Made by a program: the position numbers and the translations under genes | Assembly (NCBI RefSeq): GCF_031954525.1 | Contig: NZ_CP134867.1 | Span: forward strand, 4,931,956-4,995,955 | Direction: 5' to 3' | DNA: 64,000 nucleotides | From: Dyella sp. BiH032 | GTDB taxonomy: Bacteria > Pseudomonadota > Gammaproteobacteria > Xanthomonadales > Rhodanobacteraceae | Notes under the pieces: model-generated | The model's database searches: none | Seen by the model: only the letters and a program-made list of their open reading frames with translations | What the model was told of the DNA's origin: nothing | Shown: one piece after another, positions 48,309 through 55,931 of the stretch | How positions within the stretch are numbered: the first letter of the stretch is position 1 | Layout: each line of letters starts with the position of its first letter

Positions 48309-48536
48309 ATGAAGCCCTACCGGAACCGCAGCGGGAAATCCGGGGTCGCCGCCTACGAAAACGGCGAGGGCTTCATCCGGGTGCGCTTCGTCCACGACGG
48401 CACCTACGAATACACCGACACCCGGCCCGGTCGGATGCACGTGAGGAACATGCAGAAGCTCGCCGAAGCCGGGATCGGCCTGTCCACCTACATCAGCCGC
48501 TTCGTGCGCGAACGCTACGCGCGCAAGCTCGATTGA
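48309..48536 (+). CDS. KTSC-like small protein between nrdA and nrdB
   Basis: 75 aa, 14 bp after nrdA and 31 bp before nrdB, same strand. The pattern VAAYENGEGFIRVRFVHDGTYEYT...MQKLAEAGIGLSTYISRFVRERYA resembles the KTSC fold (Y-x-L-V-F-GxxYxY, then A-xxG-xxxxxxIRxxY), a short RNA-associated domain family. No metal ligands or TM segments. Its conserved position inside an nrd operon suggests a link to reductase or translation, which is inference. Confidence 0.65.
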   Translation: MKPYRNRSGKSGVAAYENGEGFIRVRFVHDGTYEYTDTRPGRMHVRNMQKLAEAGIGLSTYISRFVRERYARKLD

Positions 48537-48567
48537 GCGCCGCCGGCGCCCGCCCCAAGGAACGCCC

Positions 48568-49572
48568 ATGTCGCACATCCTCGATCCCGGTTTCGAACTC
48601 ACCCTGCGCCCGATGCGCTACCCCGAGTTCTACGAGATGTACCGCAACGCCATCAAGAACACCTGGACGGTGGAAGAGGTGGACTTCTCGCTGGACGTGA
48701 CCGACCTGAAGTCCAAGATGACGGATGCCGACCGCCACTTGATCCATCGCCTGGTGGCGTTCTTCGCCACCGGCGACACCATCGTGGCGAACAACCTGGT
48801 GCTGAACCTCTATCAGCACATCAACGCGCCCGAGGCGCGCATGTACCTCTCGCGCCAGCTGTTCGAGGAAGCGCTGCACGTGCAGTTCTACCTCACCCTG
48901 CTGGACACTTACATTCCCGACCCGGCCGAGCGCCACAAGGCATTCGCGGCGATCGAGAACATTCCCTCGATTCGCCAGAAAGGTGAGTTCTGCTTCAAGT
49001 GGATCGATTCGGTGCAGAACCTGCACCGCCTCGAGACGCGCGAGCAGCGCCGGCAGTTCCTGCTCAACCTGATCTGCTTCGCCGCCTGCATCGAGGGGCT
49101 GTTCTTCTTCGCCGCGTTTGCTTACGTCTACTTCCTGCGCTCGCGCGGCCTGCTGCATGGCCTGGCCTCAGGCACCAACTGGGTGTTCCGCGACGAATCG
49201 GGCCACATGGCCTTCGCCTTCGACGTGGTGCGCACGGTACGCGCGGAGGAACCGGACCTGTTCGACGACACGATGCGCACGCAGGTAGAGGAAATGCTGG
49301 AGGAAGCCATCGCCTGCGAAACGCAGTTCGCCGAGGACGTGCTTTCCGGCGGCGTGGCCGGACTTTCGGTGAAGGACATGCGCCAGTACCTGGAGTACTG
49401 CGCGGACCAGCGCCTCGCGCAGCTGGATCTTCCGAAGAAGTACGGCTCGAAGAATCCGTTCGACTTCATGGACCTGCAGGACGTGCAAGAGGTAACGAAC
49501 TTCTTCGAGCGCCGCGTCTCGGCCTACCAGGTGGGCGTCGAAGGCGAAGTCGCGTTCGACATGGCGTTCTGA
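48568..49572 (+). CDS. nrdB: Class Ia ribonucleotide reductase, beta (radical) subunit
   Basis: 334 aa. All diiron ligands of class Ia are seen: Asp70, Glu101 and His104 (FEEALH), a Glu in ACIEGLFF, and Glu/His in DESGHM. Tyr108, seven residues after Glu101, is the radical tyrosine, so this is not a Tyr-less class Ic enzyme. Supplies the radical for NrdA. Last gene of the riboswitch operon; followed by palindromes at 49594-49612. Confidence 0.96.
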   Translation: MSHILDPGFELTLRPMRYPEFYEMYRNAIKNTWTVEEVDFSLDVTDLKSKMTDADRHLIHRLVAFFATGDTIVANNLVLNLYQHINAPEARMYLSRQLFEEALHVQFYLTLLDTYIPDPAERHKAFAAIENIPSIRQKGEFCFKWIDSVQNLHRLETREQRRQFLLNLICFAACIEGLFFFAAFAYVYFLRSRGLLHGLASGTNWVFRDESGHMAFAFDVVRTVRAEEPDLFDDTMRTQVEEMLEEAIACETQFAEDVLSGGVAGLSVKDMRQYLEYCADQRLAQLDLPKKYGSKNPFDFMDLQDVQEVTNFFERRVSAYQVGVEGEVAFDMAF

Positions 49573-49593
49573 ACTCCACGCAGCCCTTGCCAG

Positions 49594-49758
49594 CTCTCCC
49601 CTCCGGGGAGAGGGCTGGGTCGAGGGACCACCCGAAGCGAACCATCGAATCTCGCGACAACTGCAGCGCTTTTTTACCTCGCTCCGCAGAAGCCTCCCTG
49701 CGGGCACTCGCCCCTCATCCGCCTCTCCGGGGCACCTTCTCCCCCGAAGGGGAGAAGG
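49594..49758. repeat. Two GGGGAGAG palindromes after nrdB
   Basis: CTCTCCCC-TCC-GGGGAGAG at 49594-49612 and CCTTCTCCCC-CGAA-GGGGAGAAGG at 49735-49758, both of the dispersed type, lie in the 202-bp gap between convergent nrdB and the DUF2076 gene. They probably act as ends for both transcripts. Confidence 0.75.
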
Positions 49759-49774
49759 ATTTGGCGATTACGCC

Positions 49775-50434
49775 TTACACCCAGCTGTTGTCGCTGTCGT
49801 CGTCGAAGCCGACGTCGCCGATGTCGCTCAGATCGCTGTTGAAGTCGTTGTTGTCCGCGAACGTGTGGTCGTTCTGCGAGGCGTTGTTGCCGTCATCGTA
49901 AAAATTGTTCTGCGTGATGTTCTCCACCACGGTCTCCTGGCCATTGCCGCCGAAGAAGCCGCCGCCGTGGTGCCCGCCCAGCAGGCTTTCGATGCCGTTG
50001 AACAGGAACATGCCGCCAGCGACACCCGCCGCGGTGGTCGCGGCGCTGGCGAGGAAGCTCGGCGCGGCGGCGGCAGGTTGGGGTGCGGGGGCGCCGCCGC
50101 CGAACAGGCGCTCGCGCCAGCCCGGCGCGGCCTGCTGCTGCGGCATCGGGGGTGGCGCGGACGGCTGCGGCTGTCCCCAGGCACCGCCCTGGCCGCCGAG
50201 GAAGCTGCCGCCCTGCCCGCCCAGTTGGGCCTGGAGTTGCGCGATCTGCGCCTTGGCGTTGTCCAGCGCCTGCTGCTGCAAAAGGCTGCGCTGTACCAGC
50301 AGGTAGAGCGCGTCGGGATGGCCGGCCAGGCGCTGCTGGATCAGCGCATCGGCCTGTGCGTCCTTGCTCACGCCGCGCACGGCGGCCAGGCGCTGCAGGA
50401 AATCGTCGAGGAGTTGCTGTTCCTGGGGAGTCAT
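49775..50434 (-). CDS. DUF2076 protein
   Basis: 219 aa. N-terminal MTPQEQQLLDDFLQRLA and DALYLLVQRSLLQQQALDNAKAQIAQLQAQL are the DUF2076 hallmarks; a Gly/Gln/Pro-rich middle contains FLASAATTAAGVAGGMFLFNGIESLLGG, a possible membrane-associated segment, and an acidic Asp/Asn-rich tail. Family members are periplasmic ligand-binding sensor-like proteins of unknown role. No signal peptide. Confidence 0.85.
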   Translation of the reverse strand: MTPQEQQLLDDFLQRLAAVRGVSKDAQADALIQQRLAGHPDALYLLVQRSLLQQQALDNAKAQIAQLQAQLGGQGGSFLGGQGGAWGQPQPSAPPPMPQQQAAPGWRERLFGGGAPAPQPAAAAPSFLASAATTAAGVAGGMFLFNGIESLLGGHHGGGFFGGNGQETVVENITQNNFYDDGNNASQNDHTFADNNDFNSDLSDIGDVGFDDDSDNSWV

Positions 50435-50619
50435 GTAAAGCGACCTCGTAGCTGGGGTTGCCGCGGCCGACCACTAAGATCGCGCGCGTGAGAAAGAAGT
50501 ATGCGTGCACCGGATGACATCAAGCCCACCGTGCCAACCGTTGGGTGACGAGCGTTCAGCTCGGCAAGAAATTGCGTCCATGGCAGTGAAGCGGCGGGGT
50601 TCGCGCCCCGCCGCCATCT

Positions 50620-51501
50620 TCACTTCGACGCTTCGTGCGCCTGCAGGTTCACGAACGGCAGCGCGCCGCCGCCGTTGTACGTGGGCAGGTGGCCATCCCA
50701 TTTCTCGATCGCCGACATCTGCACCACGTTGGGGTTCTGGCGCAGCGCATCGCCCTTGAGCGCGATGGCCTTGGCCTCGGCTTCGGCGATCGTGATGGCA
50801 GCCTGTGCCTTGCCTTGTGCCTCCGCTTCCAATTTCTGAGCCTCAGCCTGAGCCTGCGCGACTTCGTTCTGGCGCTGCTCGGCCATCTGGGTTGCCTGGA
50901 TCTTCGCGTTGATGGACTGCACCACATTGTCGGGCAGGCGCAGCTCGCCGACCCAGTAGATCTTCTCGACCACGATGCCCACCGGAGCGACCTCGGCGGC
51001 CACGTCCTGTTGCACGGCTTCGATCAGGCGCGCCTTGCCCTTGCCGTACACCGATTCGATGTCCAGCCCGGCGGCCTCCTTCACCAGCGCATCGCGCACC
51101 ATGTTGCGCAGGTAGATATCGGTGATCTCGTCGATGCCCTTGCGGTACTTCTGGAAGATCAACGCCACCTTGGTGGGATCGATGTGATACGTGATGCCCA
51201 CGTCGGCATTGACGGTCAGGCCCTGCGCCGTCTGAAAGCTCAGCGACTCGTCGACCGGCCTTCCCTCGCTGGCGGAACGGGTGAAGGTGTAGGTCTGCGT
51301 GAACGTGGGGAACGTGTACATCTCATAACCCCAGCCCACCCAATAGCGGCCCGGCGGCATTTCCTGCAGCGAACCCTTGCCGTCGCCGTAGAGCTGGAAC
51401 TTCACGCCCACGTGGCCGGCGGGCACCTTGTCGCAGGCGGCCAGCAGCAGCGCGCACAGCGCGACGGCCATCATCGTGAGACGTTTCATCGTGTGATTCA
51501 T
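50620..51501 (-). CDS. SPFH/prohibitin-domain lipoprotein
   Basis: 293 aa. The first ATG (51501) is preceded by AAGGAA; a second start is four codons in. Signal with lipobox LLAAC (Cys about residue 23), then a band-7 domain: VGVKFQLYGDG, QGLTVNADVGITYHIDP, RNMVRDALVKEAAG. A long coiled coil follows (QMAEQRQNEVAQAQAEAQKLEAEAQGKAQ...AKAIALKG). SPFH proteins form large membrane-associated scaffolds; a lipid-anchored bacterial form is less common. It follows a small membrane-protein gene with 6 bp between them. Confidence 0.85.
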   Translation of the reverse strand: MNHTMKRLTMMAVALCALLLAACDKVPAGHVGVKFQLYGDGKGSLQEMPPGRYWVGWGYEMYTFPTFTQTYTFTRSASEGRPVDESLSFQTAQGLTVNADVGITYHIDPTKVALIFQKYRKGIDEITDIYLRNMVRDALVKEAAGLDIESVYGKGKARLIEAVQQDVAAEVAPVGIVVEKIYWVGELRLPDNVVQSINAKIQATQMAEQRQNEVAQAQAEAQKLEAEAQGKAQAAITIAEAEAKAIALKGDALRQNPNVVQMSAIEKWDGHLPTYNGGGALPFVNLQAHEASK

Positions 51502-51507
51502 GGATAG

Positions 51508-51705
51508 TCATTCCTTGTGACGAAGAGAGCGGCGGAGCAACCGATAGCTCCAGGCCGCCAACAGGCCCAACACGATCAGGCCGACGATCACGGCGAGCGT
51601 GTCCGTGGCGGAGATCAGCTGCGGGCCGACGAAACCGACATACAGCAGCAGGCAGAGCGCGAGCAGCCAGGGACTGGCCAACGCTCGCGCGAACAACGCT
51701 TTCAT
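51508..51705 (-). CDS. Small two-TM membrane protein
   Basis: 65 aa from MKALFARALAS, chosen for the AAGGAG eight bases upstream. Two hydrophobic helices (WLLALCLLLYVGFVGPQL; LAVIVGLIVLGLLAAWSYRLL) and a basic tail. Co-transcribed with the SPFH gene 6 bp downstream; a partner of that scaffold is a reasonable guess. Not recognised. Confidence 0.65.
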   Translation of the reverse strand: MKALFARALASPWLLALCLLLYVGFVGPQLISATDTLAVIVGLIVLGLLAAWSYRLLRRSLRHKE

Positions 51706-52121
51706 GGCGATGACTCCTTGCAAGGTCATGGCGGACGCGAAGCGATCCTTGCATCGCCGCTCCGCCGCACCGAGGCACGGGCACAAGCAGCGATGCGCCG
51801 ATGGCTTCGGCGGCTCAGAGGATGGCTGGCGGTCTCAGGTCCGAAGGACGGAGAAGGCGGTGCGCGGAACCGCGCGACGGGAAAGGGAAGCCAGGCGACG
51901 TGCGTCGAAAGTCTTCATATGCGCACTCCGGTGCGCGGGAAGGTGGTGGTGGCCGCGCATTCTACTCCCGCTTTTTCGCACCGGCGCGAAAACGCTACAT
52001 CGTTACACCGCGCGGGTGACCGCAGGGCCGCAACGCATCGAGGGCACGGCAAGTTCCGCGTGCGCACTGGCTGTAAAGCCGGGATCGCCTTCGGCTCATC
52101 CGATGACGGAGTTCCGGCCTA
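51706..52121. other. Intergenic region between small membrane protein and blaI-like gene
   Basis: 416 bp. A 27-codon minus-strand frame (51835-51918) with GGAG upstream is the only coding hint and is weak. No RNA gene or repeat recognised; promoters for the two divergent operons must lie here and at 52122-52166. Confidence 0.4.
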
Positions 52122-52166
52122 TTGACTACACCTGTAGTCAGGCGTAGCTTGCCTACAACTGTAGTC
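52122..52166 (+). promoter_or_regulatory. Promoter with twin BlaI/MecI-type operators
   Basis: TTGACT (52122-52127), 17 bp, then a weak TAGCTT -10 (52145-52150). Operator 1 TGACTACACCTGTAGTCA (52123-52140) overlaps the -35; operator 2 CCTACAACTGTAGTC (52152-52166) lies just after the -10. Both share the CTACA-N2-TGTAG core of BlaI/MecI operators, 29 bp apart. This is the classic self-repressed layout. Confidence 0.85.
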
Positions 52167-52181
52167 ACAAGGATGCCGCTC

Positions 52182-52568
52182 ATGTCCAAGCCTTCCATCG
52201 GCGACCAGGAACTCGCCTTGCTGCATTACCTCGCCGAGCACGAGCCCGCCTCGGTCGGCGAGGTAGCCACCGGCTTTGGCGAAGCGCGCGGTCTCGCGCG
52301 CTCGACCGTGCTGACGATGATGGAACGCCTGCGCGGCAAGGGATTCCTGCGCCGCCGCCAGGTCGGGGGCGTGTATCGCTACAGCACCTCCACCGGTCCC
52401 GGCGAAGCCATGCGGCAGGCGGTCGGCCAGTTCGTGGAGAAGACACTGGCCGGATCGGTGTCGCCCTTCGTGGCCTGGATGTCCGAGAAGGCCGAAGTGA
52501 GCGACCACGAACTCGCCGAACTCGAAGCCTTGGTCAACCAGTTGCAGTCGCGGCGCAAGGAGAAATGA
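52182..52568 (+). CDS. blaI: BlaI/MecI/CopY-family repressor
   Basis: 128 aa from MSKPSIG; AAGGA lies nine bases upstream, while the longer frame would run through the operators. The winged helix (LALLHYLAEHEPASVGEVATGF, RSTVLTMMERLRGKGFLRRR, YRYS) and a C-terminal dimer helix region (LAGSVSPFVAWMSEKAEVSDHELAELEALVNQL) match BlaI. It should bind the twin operators and be cleaved or released when the M56 protein signals. One base separates its stop from the M56 start. Confidence 0.92.
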   Translation: MSKPSIGDQELALLHYLAEHEPASVGEVATGFGEARGLARSTVLTMMERLRGKGFLRRRQVGGVYRYSTSTGPGEAMRQAVGQFVEKTLAGSVSPFVAWMSEKAEVSDHELAELEALVNQLQSRRKEK

Positions 52569-52569
52569 T

Positions 52570-54723
52570 ATGGACGCCTATACCCATTTCGCCGAGGTGC
52601 TGACCGACCGCCTCGCAGGGACGTCCATCCAGGCCGTCGCGCTGATCGGCGCCGTGTGGCTGCTGTGCCGATGGCTGCCGCGCTGGTCGCCGGCGATGCG
52701 CTGCCTGCTGTGGTGGCTGGTGGGCTTGCAGCTGATACTCGGCCTGGCCCTGGGGCGTCCGCTCGAACTGCCCTTGCTCGCGCCGCCGGGCGATTCCACG
52801 GCGCTGTCCGGCGAAGCCCCCGGCGCGCATGGCATCGCCATCCATACCACGTACACGAGCGGAACCTGGGCCACGCCCACCGCGGTGCCGGCAATCAACC
52901 CGGCGGTGCCTCCGATGAAGCCGTGGCCGTGGCGGGAAATGCTGGCCGGATTCTGGCTGATCGCCATGGCGATGCAGGCATTCGCCGCGTTGCGCGAATG
53001 GCGCGAAACGCGTGCGGTGATCCGCGCCGCCGTGCCGATCGAGGATCCCATGCTGCGCGCTCAGTGCGTCGACCAGGCGCGCGAGCTGGGCCTGCGCCGC
53101 TGCCCGGAGCTGCGCCAATCCGACGTCATCGTTTCGCCCCAGGTCGCCGGATTGTGGCGTCCCATAGTGCTGCTGCCCGCCGAACGCACGCTCGACCCGC
53201 GCGAATGCGCGATGGCACTGGCGCACGAGCTGGCGCACCTGCGCCGGGGCGACTTGTGGCTGGGCTGGATCCCGGCGCTCGCCCAGCGCGCGTTCTTCTT
53301 CCATCCGCTCGCGCGCTGGGCGATGCGCGAGTACGCCTTCCATCGAGAAGCCGCCTGTGACGCGCAGGTGCTCGACCGTTCGCGCGCCGAACCGCAGGAC
53401 TATGGCCGCTTGCTGCTGCGCCTGGGTGTCGCCTTCCCGGTCGCGTCCGGCCTGGCCGGGGCCTCGCCCACGTTCCAGAACCTCAAGCGACGCCTTACCC
53501 TGCTGCAGCAGTCCGACCGAGTGCCGCCGCGCCCCGGCGCGTGGCTGCTGGTGGCGCTGGTCGCGCTGGCCGGTGCGCTTCCCTACCGCGTCACCGCGCG
53601 CAACACGGACCTGAGCGCGACGGCCTACGATGGGAACGCAACCACCGGCGAACCGCAGGCGTCCCGATTGTCACCGGTCGTTCCCGACACCGTGGCGCAT
53701 GACGCAGTGCTGCCCCAGCCCACGCCCGACACCGCTGCCGCGGCCAGTGCGGCGCCGCGGCCCGCTCCGGGGGCGTTGAGCCAACCCGCTCCCGAGGTTT
53801 TGGCGCGACCCGCACCGGAGATGACGACGCAGCCGAAACCTGCCGCCGCTCCGAAGCCCGCCGCTCGCGCCATGAGCGCGCTCGCCGCGAAACCCGCGCC
53901 GCAGCCTTCGCCGCTCGCGCCGCTCGCACCGATCGCCACGCCGTTGACCATGCCGCCGGCTCCGGTGGCTCCGGCGGCTCCCGCGGCTCCCCCCGCACCG
54001 CCGGCACCTTCAGCTCCTCCGGCGCCACCCGCGCCACCGTCGCCGGTACGCATCGGCCATGCCACGCACGTCGACGTCGATCTCCAGGCCAACGCGCCAC
54101 GCGGCTTCGCCATCATCGAGCCGGACTTCATCACCCTCCAGGGCAGCGAAAGCGATCTCGCCACTGCGCGCGCGCTCCAGCAAGGCGATGCGCCGCTCGT
54201 CTGGGTCCGCCGCGGCGACGCCGGCTATGTGGTACGTGACCGCGCCTTCCTGCAACGCGCCAAGGACGCCTATGCGCCGATGCGCGACGTGGCGCGCCGG
54301 CAGGGCGAGCTCGCGAGCCAGCAGGGAGAACTCGCGGGCCGGCTGAGCGGCGTGGCCGCGCAGCTGTCGGCGCTCTCGCTGCGCCACTTGGAGCTGGATG
54401 GCGAACGCGCCGCGCTCGCGCGCGAGCGTCTGGCTCTGAGCCGGGCGCGATCAGGTGACGACGCGGGAGCGGCAGGCGCCGCCGCTTCGTTCGACGGACG
54501 CCTCAAGGCCATCGATGCGCAGGTGGCGGACCTCGCGCGCCAGCAGGCCGACATCGACCGCGCACAGGCGGACCTCAACCGCCGCCAGGCGGAACTGTCC
54601 CGCCAGCAGGCCGACATGTCCCAGCAGGAGCGCGACATCTCCCGCCGGGTCGATAGCCGGCTCGCGCAACTGATCGACGACGCGGTCGCCAGCGGCCAGG
54701 CCCAGCCCAGCAAAACCCGCTGA
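52570..54723 (+). CDS. BlaR1-like M56 metalloprotease with non-PBP C-terminal domain
   Basis: 717 aa. Four TM helices (~17-35, 42-60, 121-140, 322-340) frame a cytoplasmic zinc protease HELAH (219-223) with Glu260 in HREAACD: the M56/BlaR1 protease. After the last TM comes a Pro/Ala linker (~375-500). Then, instead of a penicillin-binding sensor, there is a ~60-residue domain (FAIIEPDFITL...PLVWVRRGDAGYVVRDRAFLQRAKDAYA) and a long coiled coil with RQGELAS-type heptads. No SxxK/SxN penicillin-binding motifs are seen. It probably cleaves BlaI on receiving an envelope signal. The same terminal domain recurs in the next gene. Confidence 0.88.
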   Translation: MDAYTHFAEVLTDRLAGTSIQAVALIGAVWLLCRWLPRWSPAMRCLLWWLVGLQLILGLALGRPLELPLLAPPGDSTALSGEAPGAHGIAIHTTYTSGTWATPTAVPAINPAVPPMKPWPWREMLAGFWLIAMAMQAFAALREWRETRAVIRAAVPIEDPMLRAQCVDQARELGLRRCPELRQSDVIVSPQVAGLWRPIVLLPAERTLDPRECAMALAHELAHLRRGDLWLGWIPALAQRAFFFHPLARWAMREYAFHREAACDAQVLDRSRAEPQDYGRLLLRLGVAFPVASGLAGASPTFQNLKRRLTLLQQSDRVPPRPGAWLLVALVALAGALPYRVTARNTDLSATAYDGNATTGEPQASRLSPVVPDTVAHDAVLPQPTPDTAAAASAAPRPAPGALSQPAPEVLARPAPEMTTQPKPAAAPKPAARAMSALAAKPAPQPSPLAPLAPIATPLTMPPAPVAPAAPAAPPAPPAPSAPPAPPAPPSPVRIGHATHVDVDLQANAPRGFAIIEPDFITLQGSESDLATARALQQGDAPLVWVRRGDAGYVVRDRAFLQRAKDAYAPMRDVARRQGELASQQGELAGRLSGVAAQLSALSLRHLELDGERAALARERLALSRARSGDDAGAAGAAASFDGRLKAIDAQVADLARQQADIDRAQADLNRRQAELSRQQADMSQQERDISRRVDSRLAQLIDDAVASGQAQPSKTR

Positions 54724-54753
54724 ATCCCTTTCCTGCCGCACGAGGTCCGATCG

Positions 54754-55656
54754 ATGAAGCTGCTCCCGCTTTCCTTCCGTCTGCCCCGTCGTGCCGATTG
54801 GCGGACGGTCCTCTTCTCGGCCCTGCTCTTTGCCGCGCCGATGGCGCTCCTGGCTGCCCAGAACATGGCGTCTCCACCGCCTCCTCCCGCTGCGCCACCA
54901 CCTCCTCCGGCCGCGCCACCGCCCCCACCGCCTCCTCCGCCCCCGCCGGTGCCACCGGCGCCGCCCGCGTTCTTCGGCGGATCCGGCGCGCGGCATGTGT
55001 CCATCAACACGCATGACGAAGCCGCTACTGCGCTGGCGATGATCGACCGCGACTCGGTGATGTTCGACGGCACAGACCGCGATATCGAATCTGTCCGCCG
55101 GCTGCAGGACGGCAAGGATGCGCTGCTGTGGTTCCGTCGCGGCAACCAGGCCTGGGTCATCCGCGATCCCGCCTACCTCGAGCGCGCGAAGGCGGCCTAT
55201 GCCGAGGTGGAAGCGATCGGCCGCGAGCAGGGCAAGCTGGGCGGCGAGCAAGGCAAGCTCGGTGCGCAGCAAGGCGCCATCGGCCAGCGCCAGGGCATGC
55301 TCGGCGCGCGTCAGGGCAGCCTGGCCAGCAAGGAAGCCGAGCTCTCCAGTCGTGAAGCACGGCTGCAATCGCTGGAAGCGCAAGGCCAGCGCGCCGCCGA
55401 CCTCGCCACGCAACGCCGGCAGATCGCCGATGCGCGGGCCGATATGGAAAGGCAGCAGAAGGACCTGGAAAAAGCGCAGGCAGCACTGGGCGACGACCAG
55501 GAGGCGCTCGGCAAACAGCAGGCCGAGCTGGGCGCAAAGCAGGAGGCGCTCGGCCAGCGCCAGCAGCGCGCCAGCGAGAAGGCGCGCGAACAGATCGACG
55601 CCTTGATCAAGGAAGCGCTGGCCAAAGGTGTGGCCAAGCCGGTGGAGGCGCGCTGA
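54754..55656 (+). CDS. Exported Pro-rich coiled-coil companion of the M56 protein
   Basis: 300 aa. N-terminal signal/anchor (WRTVLFSALLFAAPMALLAAQ), then an almost pure proline run (~41-66). The domain FDGTDRDIESVRRLQDGKDALLWFRRGNQAWVIRDPAYLERAKAAYA aligns with the end of the M56 protein. Then come strict seven-residue repeats (EQGKLGG, EQGKLGA, QQGAIGQ, RQGMLGA) and more coiled coil to a basic end. 30 bp after the M56 gene, with a terminator after it: the third gene of the unit. Function unknown; it may be a partner, decoy or target of the M56 sensor domain. Confidence 0.8.
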   Translation: MKLLPLSFRLPRRADWRTVLFSALLFAAPMALLAAQNMASPPPPPAAPPPPPAAPPPPPPPPPPPVPPAPPAFFGGSGARHVSINTHDEAATALAMIDRDSVMFDGTDRDIESVRRLQDGKDALLWFRRGNQAWVIRDPAYLERAKAAYAEVEAIGREQGKLGGEQGKLGAQQGAIGQRQGMLGARQGSLASKEAELSSREARLQSLEAQGQRAADLATQRRQIADARADMERQQKDLEKAQAALGDDQEALGKQQAELGAKQEALGQRQQRASEKAREQIDALIKEALAKGVAKPVEAR

Positions 55657-55692
55657 CGGCCGGACGCCGTCTCCCCTCTTGGAAGCAAACGG

Positions 55693-55719
55693 GAGGGCAC
55701 ACGGATGTGCCTCTTTTTT
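55693..55719 (+). terminator. Intrinsic terminator of the blaI-M56 operon
   Basis: GGCACA-CGGA-TGTGCC stem (55696-55711), flanked by GAG/CTC and a TTTTTT run (55714-55719), about 40 bp after the companion gene. Confidence 0.85.
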
Positions 55720-55861
55720 GGGAAGCGACGGAGGGGTCGGCTTGCGAGGGTAGTCTACGGTCGTGTCTGGATGAGGTGGTGAGTGTTTGCGATTGGATCG
55801 GCGGGATCTTGCTCGCTCCTGCGCTTCCGCTTCACCGCTCCGTAGGTTCCCCTCACCCCAG

Positions 55862-55884
55862 CCCTCTCCCCGGAGGGGAGAGGG
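55862..55884. repeat. Dispersed CCCTCTCCCC/GGGGAGAGGG palindrome
   Basis: Perfect 10-bp arms with a GGA loop, the same as the copy at 4688-4710, including the CCCCTCACCCCA lead-in. It lies just before a strong terminator. Confidence 0.8.
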
Positions 55885-55892
55885 GGTAGAAG

Positions 55893-55920
55893 AAAAACGG
55901 GCCCTTGTGGGCCCGTTTTT
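55893..55920 (-). terminator. Intrinsic terminator of the DPP IV gene
   Basis: AAAAACGGGCCC-TTGT-GGGCCCGTTTTT: perfect 12-bp stem with T-runs on both sides, 12 bp after the minus-strand stop; works for both directions. Confidence 0.92.
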
Positions 55921-55931
55921 TCGTCGACGCT

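Noticed and set aside
51835..51918. 27-codon minus-strand peptide upstream of the small membrane protein gene
   Set aside because: Has a plausible GGAG but no family, length or context support; cannot be told from chance.
52570..54723. True beta-lactam receptor BlaR1
   Set aside because: M56 protease and repressor fit, but no SxxK, SxN or KTG-like penicillin-binding motifs and no beta-lactamase gene adjacent.
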